From: Symbiodinium natans
Taxonomy: Eukaryota > Sar > Dinophyceae > Suessiales > Symbiodiniaceae
Assembly: GCA_905221605.1 (NCBI GenBank)
Contig: CAJNDS010002413.1
Location: forward strand, 62,001 to 126,000
Length of the DNA: 64,000 nt
Direction: 5' to 3'
The translations under genes were made by a program, and so were the position numbers. This document shows positions 24,254 through 29,792 of this stretch, piece after piece. The first letter of the stretch is position 1, and every line of letters starts with the position of its first letter. A model generated the notes under the pieces. That model made no database searches. It was not told where the DNA came from and saw only the letters and a program-made list of their open reading frames with translations.

Positions 24254-27200
24254 GGGTGTAGTACTATACATGATTGTGTGAATATTACTATACATGAATG
24301 TAAGGTGTGTATAGATACATATGTGTGTATATATATATTATATTTAATAGTTCATGTGCGTGTGTGTGTGTGTGCGTGTCTATATACAGTTATATACACA
24401 CGGAGGGATCACGATGGGCATCAAATGTGGCAGCCGGCTTTTCAGTGATCTGTGTATGACAATTCCAATACAGTAAAACAACACAGGCCTTCCTGTGGTG
24501 TATAGAAGCTATCTTTATCCCTATATATCCGAAGGCATAGATGTGTTCCTCTGCCGTTGTTGATGGCATGTCTACGATTAGGGATATGTCAATGTACATA
24601 CATACATGATAGGGTCCATTGCTATCAGTGTTCGGTTGCCAGAGCCATCCATATTACGTTATCATGCCCGTACAGTGCACACATCCCTGCGACCAAAAAA
24701 AGCAAGTACACAAGAAAACCCGCAAAAAAATAGGCCAGACCAAAAAAACAAGTCGGACCAAAAAACACAGGAAACGAACAGAAAGGAACACCATACGAGC
24801 CTATGGGTACTGAGGTTTGGGGGCTCACAGGAGGTTCCCTAACAAGGCTGTTGTGGCACTGGGGAGCCCCAAGGTCGCGTGATGGTGCAGGGTTTTTTGG
24901 CCAAACCCCATACCCTAAACCCTAAAAACCTAGACCCTAACCCTAAACCCTAAACCCTAAACCCCAAGCCCCAACCCTAAACCCTAAACCCTTCACGAAA
25001 CGATGGCAAACAGCGAAAATGGGTTTTGGCTCACGGGCCTTCGCCCTCCCTAAACCCTAGGCCCTGAGCCCTAAACCTTAAACCCTAAACCCGAATCCCT
25101 AAACCCGAAGCCCGAAGCCCGAAGCCCTGCCCCCCAGAAGTGAAACTCAAGTTCAATGGCTATCTAGGCCTCATTGGGGGGTGTTTAGAGTTTTCTTCGT
25201 GAGGAACCCTAAACCCCTAAACCCTAAACCCTAAACATAAGGTTAGGGTTTAGGCTTGACCCCCTTCCCTAAAACTAGGACATAGTAGAGCTTTCTTCGT
25301 GAGGAACTCTAAACCCCTAAACCCTAAACATAGGGTTTAGGGTTAGGGTTTAGGCTTGACCCCCTTTCCTAAAACTAGGACATAGATAGATTCAGATCCA
25401 AACGCCCTTCGCTTCAAATTGTTTTTTGTTAATGGCTTACCTGCTTGCTACTTGGAGGTTCATGGGTACTGTAGCTAAAAGTGGGGTTAAGTAGGGAGGG
25501 CATCTACACGTTGACAACTGGTCATGACCTATTATTGTTCATGGCTTGCGGTTCAGGGTTTGGGGCTTAAGGAGGCTCAGGGCTTCCGACAACCCAGAGC
25601 AGGAACGCAGTCTTGCGGGACCACGAGAATGGAGCACCGAAACACTGAACCCCGGACCTCAAGAACGTCGGTCCCAGGATCGGCTTTGGGTCTGGACGGC
25701 ACTGCTGTCGCCTCCGTGTTCAGCAACGCCCCAGGTCACCACAGATCCATCAGCCAAAACCGCAGCAAAGGCACCAGTAGAAGCTTGCACCTGCTGCACG
25801 TTCCTCAGCTGATCTTGTCCGGCACTGCTGTCGCCTCCGTACGCAGCAACGCCCCAGGTCACCACAGATCCATCAGCCAAAATCGCAGCAAAGGCCCTTG
25901 TGGACGCTTGCACCTGCTGCGCTTACACCTGCTGCGCATTCTTCAGCTGATCTTGTACATCGCTGCTGTCGCCTCCGTATTCAGTATGGCCCCAGGTAAC
26001 CAAAGATCCATCAGCCAAAATCGCAGCAAAGGCCGCAGTAGAAGCTTGTACCTGCTGCACGTTCTTCAGCTGATCTCGTACGGCACTGCTGTCACCCCCG
26101 AATACAGCATGGCCCCAGGTCACCACACATCCATCAGCCAAAATCGCAGCAAACACCCTTCTGGAAGCTTGCACCTGCTGCACGTTCTTGAGCTGCTCTT
26201 GTACGGCACCGCTGTCGCCTCCGTATTCAGCATGGCCCCAAGTCACCACAGATCCATCAGCCAAAGTCGCAGCAAATGCCGCAGCAGAAGCTTGCACCTG
26301 CTGCACGTTCTTCAGCTGATCTTGTACAGCACCGCTGTTGCCTCCGTATTGAGCATGGCCCCAGGTCACCACAGATCCATCAGCCAAAATCGCAGCAAAG
26401 GCCCCCGCAGAAGCTTGCACCTGCTGCACGTTCTGAAGCTGATCTTGTACAGCTCTGCTGTCGCCTCCGAACGCAGCAAGGCCCCACGTCACCACACATC
26501 CATCAGCCAAAATCGCAGCAAACGCCCTTGTGGACGCTTGCACCTGCTGCGCGTTCTTCAGCTGATCTTGTACAGCGCTGCTGTCGCCTCCGTATGCAGC
26601 ATGGCCCCAGGTCACCACAGATCCATCAGCCAAAATCGCAGCGAAGGCCGCAGTAGAAGCTTGTACCTGCTGCACGTTCTTGAGATGATCTTGTACGGCA
26701 CTGCTGTCGCCGCCATAGCGAGCCTGTCCCCAGGTCACCACAGATCCATCCGCCAAAACCGCAGCAAACGACATGTCAGAAGCTTGTACCTGCTGCACGT
26801 TATTGGCCTGATCTTGTACGACGTAGCTGTCGCCTCCGTGTTCAGCATGGCCCCAGGTCACCACAGATCCATCACCCTGGATAGCAGCAAAGCAAGATGT
26901 GCCTACTCCTTTTGAAGCTCTGATTTGGACCTGTCCGACTTTAAGGGTCAGCACGTCATTGTGTTGTAAACGTGCTTGCTTCACTGTACCTCCGGCCAGC
27001 ACCTCCCCACAGGGAGTCAGCAGCCTTCCCTTGCCAACTCTTAGAGCGTCCTGGGCTCTTTGGCACAAGCAGGTGACGGACTCTTCTGGCTCCGTCGCCA
27101 AAGTCACGCTTGCGCCACTCAGGAGGTGCACATGGACTGAAATCGACATGAAGATGAAAGGGTGGGCTGCTTAGGACGATGGCAAACAGCGAATGTGGGT

Positions 27201-28035
27201 TTTGGTTGTAGGATGTAAGGCTTAAATACGGGCCTTTGCCCTCCCTCAACCCTCAGCCCTTTCCCTACACCCTAAACCCGAAGCCCTGCCCCCTAGGCCT
27301 CATTGGGGGTGTTTAGACGGTTTTTAGTGAGGCTAAACCCTAAACCCCAAGCCCTTTGGGGTTTAGGGTTGGGGGGTTTGGGTTTTTTGGCCAGCCTCAA
27401 TCTGCATGGGCATGGGCTCCACGACAGGGTCGTCCTGCGCGCGCGACACGAGCCCGCTCACCGTAAGCAAGTCACCCAGCCCTGAAGCCCCTGAAAGATC
27501 TACACAGCCCTGCTTAACCTAAGAGCTAGACCCTAAACCCTAAACCCTGTAGGTCTTCGGGTAGATACATGGTCCCTTGGTGGGGGCCCTTGACTTGACC
27601 ACGACCCCCTTATGGGCCCTATACAAGTTAAGGCGCCCATGCGCAGAACCCTTTCAAGGAGGTAAGGGACCATATTAAGGGCCCATGAATCTACCCTCAG
27701 ATAAACCCCGAACCCCTAAACCCTAAACCCTAAAACCCTAAAAAAAGCCCGAAAAAACCCTTAAACTAGGAACCCACAGAAAACCCCAGTAACCAATGAA
27801 CCCCTTCGCACCCAGCTGCGACACACCCCTAGTTCCATCTGCAGCAGTATTCGGGGTTTAGGGTTTAGGGTGCAGGGTTTAGGGTTTAGGGTTTGGGGTT
27901 TGGGGTTTAGGGTTTGGGGTTGGGGGTTTGGGGTTGGGGTTTGGGGTTTCGGGTTTGGGGTTTGGGGGCTGCCTTCTATGCGCCAGAATCCCAGAATCCT
28001 GAGAGTAGAAGGCCTCCCAACAAGGGACTCCTCAT
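7218..28035 (-). CDS. Nine-exon minus-strand gene, small putative secreted protein (unknown function)
   Basis: Exons, 5' to 3': 28,054-27,999 (ATG at 28,035), 27,481-27,392, 20,526-20,460, 19,375-19,339, 19,052-19,014, 8,567-8,535, 8,391-8,359, 7,399-7,378 and 7,315-7,218 (stop TGA at 7,218). Joined in phase they give 151 codons without a stop. The start MRSPLLGGLLLSGL looks like a signal peptide; the tail ends NAKKPSTDEDVLYV. I recognise no domain. Acceptors are all AG, and donors are mixed: GA, GC, GC, GC, GT, GC, GT, GT. TTTGCAG directly before exon 1 could be the spliced-leader acceptor. Intron 2 (6.9 kb) holds two RCC1-like ORFs and intron 5 (10.4 kb) the whole copia element. The exons at 27.4, 20.5, 19.0 and 8.36 kb are individually convincing. 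Joining them into one gene is inference, since boundaries were chosen to keep frame. Confidence 0.5.
7316..7377 (-). repeat. 62-bp intron made almost entirely of TTTAGGG repeats
   Basis: On the minus strand it begins GTGTAGTG, continues as about seven perfect TTTAGGG units and ends TTTAG, directly before the coding block ending in DEDVLYV and a stop. If the flanking exons are real, donor GT and acceptor TTTAG both fall in or against the telomere-type array. Confidence 0.5.
7738..7795. repeat. (TA)n microsatellite
   Basis: Imperfect TA/TATG dinucleotide tract directly left of the family D hairpin element. Confidence 0.85.
7802..7888. mobile_element. MITE-like hairpin element, family D
   Basis: An 87-bp inverted repeat with arms of about 31 bp (7802-7832 and 7858-7888); each contains GGTCCCTTTTTGG or its complement, with only two mismatches. 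It is flanked by TA-rich sequence on both sides, consistent with insertion at TA. No coding capacity. Confidence 0.6.
8094..8345. repeat. 23-bp minisatellite built from telomere-repeat variants
   Basis: About eleven tandem copies of a 23-bp unit made of GTTAGGG, TTTAGGG and CTTAGGG-type words (for example TGTTAGGGTTTAGGGCTTAG plus GGG). Copies carry point differences. This is a higher-order repeat derived from the telomeric motif. Confidence 0.75.
8433..8692. repeat. CCCTAAA arrays flanking an exon
   Basis: Near-perfect CCCTAAA arrays at 8433-8485 and 8618-8690 (about ten units) bracket the exon candidate at 8535-8567 (VDPSALLADVE, minus strand). Confidence 0.85.
8982..9210 (+). repeat. 5' LTR
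   Basis: 229 bp, begins TGCGGAGC and ends CCCCCGTA, so TG...TA rather than the usual TG...CA. By eye it matches the 3' LTR at every base. It is directly preceded by CCCTAAA repeats. Confidence 0.9.
9044..9063 (+). promoter_or_regulatory. Spliced-leader-like sequence inside the LTR
   Basis: CCGGTAATCTTTGGCTCAAG resembles the dinoflagellate spliced leader, whose 3' half is CATTTTGGCTCAAG: the last 11 bases TTTGGCTCAAG match exactly, as does the opening CCG. The same sequence recurs in the 3' LTR at 18252-18271. It could be a relict from a trans-spliced ancestor or chance similarity. Confidence 0.35.
9211..9226 (+). promoter_or_regulatory. Primer binding site, half-tRNA type
   Basis: GGTTATGAGCCCAAGT starts directly after the 5' LTR. 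Its complement contains CTCATAA, the anticodon loop of a methionine tRNA (anticodon CAT), within a GGG...CCC stem context. This is the copia-type arrangement in which the cleaved 5' half of initiator tRNA-Met primes minus-strand synthesis, rather than the tRNA 3' CCA end. Confidence 0.55.
9273..10662 (+). CDS. copia gag, N-terminal region (frame-broken)
   Basis: An ATG at 9273 opens MDMMRRRSEPGLSPTANE, which stops at 9387. The path continues in frame +2 from 9386 (MIQPTPQVENEVVPVQAANP) to a T6 tract near 9569, and then in frame +1 to 10662. It includes a short Lys/Leu/Glu segment that may form a coiled coil (VKRALKELLVQTKELGNRLH) and a Gly/Pro-rich stretch with WTVLPDGTW. The end, ALGDWIAMIEPM, matches the start of the capsid-like region that resumes in the next frame. 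This is a structural protein of the virus-like particle by position and composition. Each break could be a true indel or a homopolymer error. Confidence 0.6.
10578..12740 (+). CDS. copia gag capsid, CCCH and CCHC zinc fingers, tandem aspartic protease domains
   Basis: 720 codons. Residues about 11-200 are the helical capsid-like region (WWQCVYSKAYQAYAKW ... LLHSAGEQE). A CCCH finger (C256-x9-C-x5-C-x3-H275) and a CCHC knuckle (CFECGAVGHLQPQC, 287-300) follow, for RNA binding. Two protease-like units come next. The first has LVDTAATH at residues 413-420, where Ala replaces the usual Gly; the second has MLDSGASH at 574-581, the canonical active-site form. The frame ends in VAKRSADSVSE at 12740, and the path continues in frame +1. 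Two protease-like units in tandem are odd for a retroelement, which normally forms its active site from a homodimer. Confidence 0.75.
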   Translation: MDRNDRTNGRVWWQCVYSKAYQAYAKWLSVSPLERLGIKTELEGLKVVQTVHVLLEQRAVSLLLQAIPERLKTEIVSTRMLGSVMIFYKLLTVYQPGGANERSTMLNFLVQPSSATSISEAIKGARQWAQWRSRLRELRASEPDATLLIKGLDALSSALLAKNPTVHFRVASFREKLGVDYSPTSETATQLAEMLQAEFELLLHSAGEQEVKQDSDAKKRARLNKAQKGTGDETEEGDKGKGKGKRYSGDGERPFCWIYGKTDAGCKFGSRCKFRHDKDSLERGRCFECGAVGHLQPQCPYKDGASSNVDSNPERNRSKGNSPKGGKGGKGAKWGNAKKAEVAEGGDETANAGLDKGSASPSSPSTANQVLVEALEVLKSMKLSSEQLASSGDPSVRMLCGSGLLQQEGRVALVDTAATHLVRTLFPWECLPDTTVMVQSALGGVTMRITEKGTLIREDNGPLIIPLWLIFEFGANLTVINGMCHVSAKSSLDQLLWFEHGCLVMDYKTAEKMVLHAERQRASWSHSQWRNGRADCGVGSSDATLLPKQGEGRGVCVLHVARVSDTNECSGMGMLDSGASHPLRSLRPGEQLPQQKVLVSLAVGSREMCITPGGTLVTPEMVDPLVPIGKASALVGLRVQWRGGKCTASHPVLGELRVRDLNGCPCLEKEVALQIIDEMDWCSPKQALKVARMVQGCPNTDNEVAVKNVVAKRSADSVSE
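12706..13320 (+). CDS. copia-embedded cytosine-C5-methyltransferase-like block
   Basis: The path runs through three frames: 12706-12969, 12891-13205 and from 13160. Residues VVHLFSG (12894-12914) resemble motif I of C5-methyltransferases (DLFSG/LFAG). LELDLT resembles the acidic motif after strand 2. VVGGPPCRTVS (about 13047-13079) resembles the catalytic motif IV (GGPPCQxxS), with the nucleophile-position Cys present. FFGMESPGDP (about 13280-13309) lies where motif VI (ENV/ENP) would be. The target-recognition domain is not evident. It sits between protease and integrase. Whether it binds AdoMet is unknown; this is motif reading, not a search result. Confidence 0.5.
13160..15481 (+). CDS. 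copia integrase
   Basis: 773 codons. Zinc-binding HHCC motif at H209, H214, C221, C224, as in retroviral-type integrases. The catalytic triad reads D248 (SLDLAGP), D398 (HSDRAGEF) and E434 (NGRAEACVG), and the last two show the classic D-x35-E spacing. An acidic insertion (residues about 285-330) separates the first two aspartates. A Pro/Glu-rich linker follows from about residue 590. The catalytic residues appear intact. The reading frame ends at 15481, and the polyprotein continues in frame +1 from about 15364. Confidence 0.85.
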   Translation: MATSRISSKDGVLLLKMLFLYDVAVHSRCGTAEVINGSSVFFGMESPGDPELIGKDFSQNGKTVLSAEDLVDVSQEGLSSPTFWSWPEVKSFCERYGMYAAHFDQGALGHALVKPTTFLVSDMELWESLEQVRVVVPWSATFASTLEERIGQSSIWARWAFGLVKRIRHRLAQWLHESDAEREATVLKKEEREGTLRRLTTEERAFRDHCLRGHIPFRRDCQICVSAAGKERRHLRRKHGDAYTLSLDLAGPYKCSKDAHQQKPRHAVIGVYQFPMLDPNVGRPPEKEEDADEVEDQVADEGAGVGEWLGDAVANFEEEDSAPVEPTPVLEAEVLKIQASEKSWKELKDHLTQPVRMINFVMVEPIVDKQQTTVLSAVQRMMVRLQRHGYPVLRIHSDRAGEFVNARFRSFCETRLIYRTTGDPGVPQTNGRAEACVGLFKRGVRSLLKEARLGPAYWALAARNWSMLRWQKAERELGLNPKTLLPFGAQIQVKRRPWELLGPDGTKKGRQWVDRTQPALLLGPCDDLPGGYWVEAQGTAKDPDELVLFPCTTIFSNIKEPPELELEGVVEEQEPSPPEHRLKGKKPALRFADEEGPPLPPPRDPPVRHRLNEKSPASSLRGHVGSLRLLRKRGESPPLEIFEDDMQGLGELEENADVEDNVPGDEYWPTCCSPHENAYLVCKSETAEDGTQLEKEEQKAKSMYERSMYDYVDCEELLEGIVYPKRVNRRGGINNWCTVRELWCWATILMAECVVSQKRLIEDHGYVVIWHHS
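15364..15810 (+). CDS. copia-embedded 2OG/Fe(II)-oxygenase-like domain (TET/JBP-like motif)
   Basis: N-terminal 150 residues of the 615-codon frame 15364-17211. It shows SLHRDSHNE (H62, D64 as HxD), then GQLWVEDE, then a distal His at LHGPMPW (H130) and an Arg nine residues later (GNRVSLTGY, R139). HxD...H...R is the iron and 2-oxoglutarate ligand set of double-stranded beta-helix dioxygenases. The extended HRDxHN form is what human TET proteins carry. TET/JBP enzymes oxidise 5-methylcytosine or thymine in DNA, and dinoflagellate DNA is rich in hydroxymethyluracil. The domain lies between integrase and reverse transcriptase. The assignment rests on motifs only. Confidence 0.5.
15811..17211 (+). 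CDS. copia linker and reverse transcriptase
   Basis: Continuation of the 15364 frame. An acidic, coiled-coil-like linker (residues about 185-335) leads into the copia-type reverse transcriptase: RARICACGNF, then motif A GLDISKAFLTA (D420), KALYGLAESPAAW, and the catalytic YVDD at 530-533 within GLYVDDFLMAG. The active site looks intact. The frame stops at 17211 next to an ATGGTGA overlap, and RNase H continues in another frame. Confidence 0.85.
   Translation: MERLSYKDRCYLLQCKFPLPEPQAEEGEKRKWLKMTLKETSLDDLAEEVDYAVFEAHQWALEEHLSIRRLIAEQECCILDEFHGSANESSEEKGSETREWLVKAKRAEEQLSKFLVKAAQVQQMVQENTALEAAEEVEFLQTKTIPTQEAMQELEKWRESLSDEVTSLVKELEVVEPTTQEKLDKLAEEPNAPVIEYVPSLVVFTRKQGTGRRRARICACGNFISSTAATEYEGPRSLSRHSLYAPGLDSTTFRCQVRHAAYMVWIIAGLDISKAFLTAPMNRAQREGRLVVVQPPRAAVKLGLCTKEERWIVRKALYGLAESPAAWVEWRDQRLQGMSWVSKDGQAMSFQRSNADPSLFLIMAQEKPEGASKLVGTMGLYVDDFLMAGTMTVLREALEQIRKEWKTSEPEFCGPGCGDGFLKFLGVQIWYRNGSFFLNQEDFVRDLLNRRGYQIDETGKGVTCQW
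17205..18086 (+). CDS. copia reverse transcriptase thumb and RNase H
   Basis: 293 codons. Starts with the thumb/connection (LRAAQGAVGEFLWVAIKTRP), then RNase H with ESYADASFA (D105), LSTAEAELHAS (E147) and VLYTDSVSTC (D183), three of the four usual acidic ligands. GSWRTRHLRIRAA is the usual copia motif before the fourth, but the expected ADxLTK ending is not visible. Instead there is a Cys/His cluster (HASSDC ... LCKHC), which resembles a small zinc ribbon seen at the end of some dinoflagellate polyproteins. The stop is at 18086. Confidence 0.8.
   Translation: MVKETPGEEEEVDIPSLRAAQGAVGEFLWVAIKTRPDLAFCTSQLSLWTSRRPRFVVKKAEEVFRYLAATPTLGLTFGAIATCEKERNEVLRYGRGVKVVESYADASFAAGENEKSHSGAVVVWGDCPVMWATQRQSTVALSTAEAELHASIEGATMIQSCTPIIAALVGTGEESLQKVLYTDSVSTCSIIQYPAGSWRTRHLRIRAAGVSATLYTTVGGNCMHASSDCDVLRYSQLRAKTLCKHCLKDGWVVNAEFLGEERAAGREFSKCEVKKSSMVKDSANELKVRPGRR
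18178..18189 (+). promoter_or_regulatory. Polypurine tract
   Basis: GGACAGGGGGAG directly abuts the 3' LTR start, the expected plus-strand primer. One pyrimidine interrupts it. Confidence 0.7.
18190..18418 (+). repeat. 3' LTR
   Basis: 229 bp, read as identical to the 5' LTR, followed by CCCTAAACCC. Confidence 0.9.
18419..20965. repeat. Telomere-like arrays with exon-like islands
   Basis: Arrays at 18419-18450, 18590-18675, 18800-18850, 20154-20231 (about eleven perfect TTTAGGG), 20700-20790 and others. Islands: plus 18735-18782 (PKPERQVHDFQIS with a GTAAGG donor) and plus 20632-20713 (FAKPRAGWRRDFWRYGG ending in a stop, after acceptor ATCTGCAG) look exonic but belong to no identified gene. 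The minus islands at 19.0-19.4 and 20.5 kb are assigned to the nine-exon gene. A 9-bp tandem GGCCCTAAA repeat lies at 20545-20608. The unique stretch 19580-19950 shows nothing I can assign. Confidence 0.5.
21300..21418. repeat. 59-bp tandem duplication that breaks the ORF
   Basis: CACTGCTGTCGCCTCCGTGC and the 39 bases after it occur twice, at 21,301 and 21,360. As 59 is not a multiple of three, the second unit shifts the RCC1-like frame and brings in the stop at 21,337. Confidence 0.85.
21337..22794 (-). CDS. RCC1-like repeat protein with ubiquitin-like N-terminus, copy 1
   Basis: 485 codons from an ATG at 22794. Residues about 1-80 look like a ubiquitin-type beta-grasp domain (VHVHLLSGASVALATEPEES ... 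GRLLTSSGEAL ... LQHNDVLTLQV). Ten repeats of about 41 residues follow, each with FAAILADGSVVTWG and GGDSSAVQDQLKNVQQVQAS. This is the RCC1/HERC-like beta-propeller repeat family widespread in dinoflagellates. The function is unknown; such repeats usually bind proteins. The C-terminus is shifted by a 59-bp tandem duplication (21,300-21,418) that ends the frame in WLMGLW. Intronless and nested in intron 2 of the nine-exon gene, same strand, so it may be a retroposed copy. Confidence 0.8.
   Translation of the reverse strand: MSISVHVHLLSGASVALATEPEESVTCLCQRAQAALGVGKGRLLTSSGEALAGGTVRQAHLQHNDVLTLQVGQVQIRASKGVCTSAFAAIQGDGSVVTWGHAEHGGDSYVVQDQLKNVQQVQASDMSFAAVLADGSVVTWGQARFGGDSSAVQDQLKNVQQVQASTAAFAAVVADGSVVTWGHAQYGGDSSAVQDQLKNAQQVQASTRAFAAILADGCVVTWGLAAFGGDSSAVQDQLQNVQQVQASEGAFAAILADGSVVTWGHAQYGGDSSAVRDQLKNVQQVQAASAAFAATLADGSVVTWGHAEYGGDSGAVQEQLKNVQQVQASAKAFAAILADGSVVTWGHAVFGGDSSAVRDQLKNVQQVQASAKAFAAILADGSVVTWGHAERGGDSSAVRDQLKNVQQVQASTGAFAAILADGSVVAWGVAAYGGDSSAVQDQLKNVQEVQASTRAFAAILADGSVVTWGHAVHGGDSSAWLMGLW
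22831..23940. other. Unassigned sequence
   Basis: Telomere-like variants at 23,230-23,260 and 23,330-23,430, C/G-rich tracts, then AT-rich unique sequence at 23,480-23,900. Short open frames occur on both strands, but no motif or splice pattern supports a gene. Confidence 0.4.
23941..24069 (+). CDS. Coding-like fragment, C-terminal end
   Basis: 43 codons including a stop: QRKHIPEADLDTFLETGTRA is protein-like, and ADLKNRQDRSKRPL precedes the TAA. The reverse strand is also open. No family recognised; it may be a terminal exon or a retroelement fragment. Confidence 0.3.
   Translation: MLLAQRKHIPEADLDTFLETGTRASSSIADLKNRQDRSKRPL
24110..24400. repeat. AT-rich microsatellite region
   Basis: TA, TATG and GTGT dinucleotide tracts, notably (TA)n at 24,215-24,250. 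Apparent ORFs here are artefacts of the repeat. Confidence 0.8.
24401..25237. other. Unassigned sequence and telomere-like arrays
   Basis: 24,400-24,830 is unique AT-rich sequence with no supported gene; 24,900-24,990 and 25,050-25,130 are CCCTAAA-type arrays. The 25,000-25,200 stretch (CGATGGCAAACAGCGAA, GCCTCATTGGGG) recurs at 27,178-27,330, so the duplicated segment has related flanks on both sides. Confidence 0.45.
25238..27178. repeat. Segmental duplication, copy 2
   Basis: Counterpart of 20,965-22,830, with an additional short internal repeat of the leader (TTAGGCTTGACCCCC, AACTAGGACATAG at 25,250 and 25,350). Confidence 0.8.
25659..27149 (-). pseudogene. RCC1-like repeat protein with ubiquitin-like N-terminus, copy 2 (nonsense-interrupted)
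   Basis: ATG at 27149 opens the same ubiquitin-like leader, followed by eight RCC1-like repeats to a TAA at 25,923-25,925. The frame then continues open for two more repeats to a stop at 25,659 (tail QTQSRSWDRRS). The TAA sits in a 15-bp in-frame tandem duplication (GCGCAGCAGGTGTAA, then GCGCAGCAGGTGCAA), so the stop is one C-to-T change in the first unit. Without it the frame would run 497 codons, close to copy 1. Read-through or RNA editing is possible; otherwise it is a recent pseudogene. It is nested in the same intron as copy 1. Confidence 0.75.
27482..27998. other. Arrays and an imperfect inverted repeat
   Basis: 27,555-27,705 contains GGGTAGATACATGGTCCCTT and, 100 bp on, AAGGGACCATATT ... 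GAATCTACCC, a degenerate palindrome that may be a decayed hairpin element. TTTAGGG and GGGGTTT variants occupy 27,850-27,965. Confidence 0.4.
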
Positions 28036-28176
28036 TTTCCGGAAGTCCCCGTTTCTGCAAACACCACGACATGTATAAGTCACAAAGAGTTGCTGGTTTA
28101 GAAGTAGCTTAACCCCAAACCCCAACCTAACCCCTAACCCCTGAACCGTTGCAGTCCAGGATCGAGGGCTAAGGAG

Positions 28177-28757
28177 CTATGCTGTTTAGGGTTTAGGGTT
28201 TAGGGTTTAGGGTCTAGGGTTTGGGGTTTAGGGTTTAAGGGTTAAGGGTTAAGGGTTAAGGGTTAAGGGTTTAGGGTTTAGGGTTTAGGGTTTAGGGTTT
28301 AGGGTGCTGGTTTAGGGTTTCAGGTCTTCGGGTTCAGGGATTAATTAGGGCTTTGGGCCTGGGGAGGTGGGAGGGAGCGGGCGAGAATATAGGTTGAGGC
28401 TCGAGGATGTTTTTCCCGGTCGCATGTAGGCTGATAAGTGCTCTAGCGGGGAGGGTGGGCCGGGGGGGGGGGGTAAACCCTAACCCTAAACCCTAAACCC
28501 TAAACCCTAAACCCTAAACCCTAAACCCTAAACCCTAAACCCTAAACCCTAAACCCTAAACCCTAAGCGGCATGAGCTTCCTTTTTCCAACCGATGCACT
28601 ATAGAAAATGCCCGCGCAGCGCGAGGAAAAGTCTGTCCAAGCCAAGGATGGATGTGCGATCTCGGGTGCGCCTCTAGGGTTTAGGGTTTAGGGTTTAGGG
28701 TTTAGGGTTTAGGGTTTAGGGTTTAGGGTTTAGGGTTTAGGGTTTAGGGTTTAGGGT
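28177..28757. repeat. Perfect telomere-like arrays in opposite orientations
   Basis: TTTAGGG-type 28,180-28,310, CCCTAAA 28,487-28,566 (eleven units), TTTAGGG 28,677-28,757 (eleven units). Between the last two lies a 110-bp island open on both strands (plus REEKSVQAKDGCAIS; minus HPSLAWTDFSSRCAGIFYS) that may be an exon. Confidence 0.8.
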
Positions 28758-28764
28758 TCTCACC

Positions 28765-28873
28765 CCAGATCTTCCAAAACCCCTCATGATTAAGAAATAG
28801 ACCTGAGTTTATACCAAGGACCCTTATTCTGAATTAGGCTATATACCTTGATTAAGGGTTTCAGAAGATCCGG
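28765..28873. mobile_element. MITE-like hairpin element, family I
   Basis: A 109-bp inverted repeat. Left arm CCAGATCTTCCAAAACCC and then TGATTAAG; right arm TTGATTAAGGGTTTC and then GAAGATCCGG. AT-rich centre, single copy in this window. Confidence 0.5.
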
Positions 28874-29144
28874 GACATTAAGGCCCCTTTTACCGTCATA
28901 CTGATATACGAGTATGACAACATACTATTGCAACGAAGAGTATCTTCGCATTCTACCAAAATGTTGTTCGGATTGCTTTACCAGCATATGACTGAACGGA
29001 GTTATTATTGTCATAAGGGCCTTAAAAATGAGAATAACGTTTTCTGGGTTACTATGGTCTAGCTATACAGGGACCAGAGAGAATAGTCTGCTGAGTAAGT
29101 ATTCCGACCCCTTGCTGTTGCTTGGAGGTTCATGGGTAGCTATA

Positions 29145-29277
29145 CTTGGAGGTTCATGGTACTTACTACCCGATTGTAACTGTACTTAATTATAAGCCCC
29201 CGAACTGCCCTAGCATGGTTATAAGTACAGTTAGAAGTACAGTTATAATTGGTTACTAAGTACCATGAACCTTCAAG
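29145..29277. mobile_element. MITE-like hairpin element, family B, copy c
   Basis: CTTGGAGGTTCATGGTACTT at the left and its complement (AAGTACCATGAACCTTCAAG) at the right, with about 133 bp between the ends. A second, truncated family B end lies at 29,121. Left flank TA. Confidence 0.65.
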
Positions 29278-29350
29278 CAAGTAGAGTTACAAGTAGGGTA
29301 ACTACACTTACAACGAATTATAACCTTCTTTAGGGTACTTACAACCCTAC

Positions 29351-29437
29351 TTATAACAACCCGTGAACCTTCCAGTAGCCCTAAACCCGAAACCCTAAAC
29401 CCTAAACCCTTATAACAACCCATGAACCTTCAAGTAA
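29351..29437. repeat. Telomere-like array flanked by a 28-bp duplication
   Basis: The block beginning TTATAACAACCC and containing GAACCTTC occurs at 29,351-29,378 and again at 29,410-29,437, with only a CCCTAAA array between. This looks like array insertion with target duplication. Confidence 0.65.
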
Positions 29438-29753
29438 GCGCCAAAGACCGCTCAGCGAAGGAAGAGACTCCGCACCAAGGCACCTCGCCAGACCCTAAAC
29501 CCTAAACCCTAAACCCTAAACCCCAAACCCTAAACCAGTCTGAGGGCTAAGGGGAGGAAATTCAGGCAGGGGGGGTGGAGGGGTAGCCCTAAACCCTAAA
29601 CCCTAAACCGCTTAGAGGGGTAGCCCTAAACCCTAAACCTTAAATCCTAAGCCCCAAGCCCTAAGCCCTAAGCCCTGAACCCTAAACCCTTAAATCTAAA
29701 GGGTTTTGGGGTTCGAGCTTGGGAGTTGATGGAGGCTCAAGACCCCAAACTCC

Positions 29754-29792
29754 CTAGGGCTTCTCACGCATGCGCCGCGCGCGGTGGAGTTT
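29754..29792 (-). CDS. Monooxygenase terminal exon
   Basis: 39 bp encoding KLHRARRMREKP and a TAG stop. Acceptor TAGGGTCCCAG. Short and basic; its place as last exon rests on phase and position. Confidence 0.55.
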   Translation of the reverse strand, partial: KLHRARRMREKP

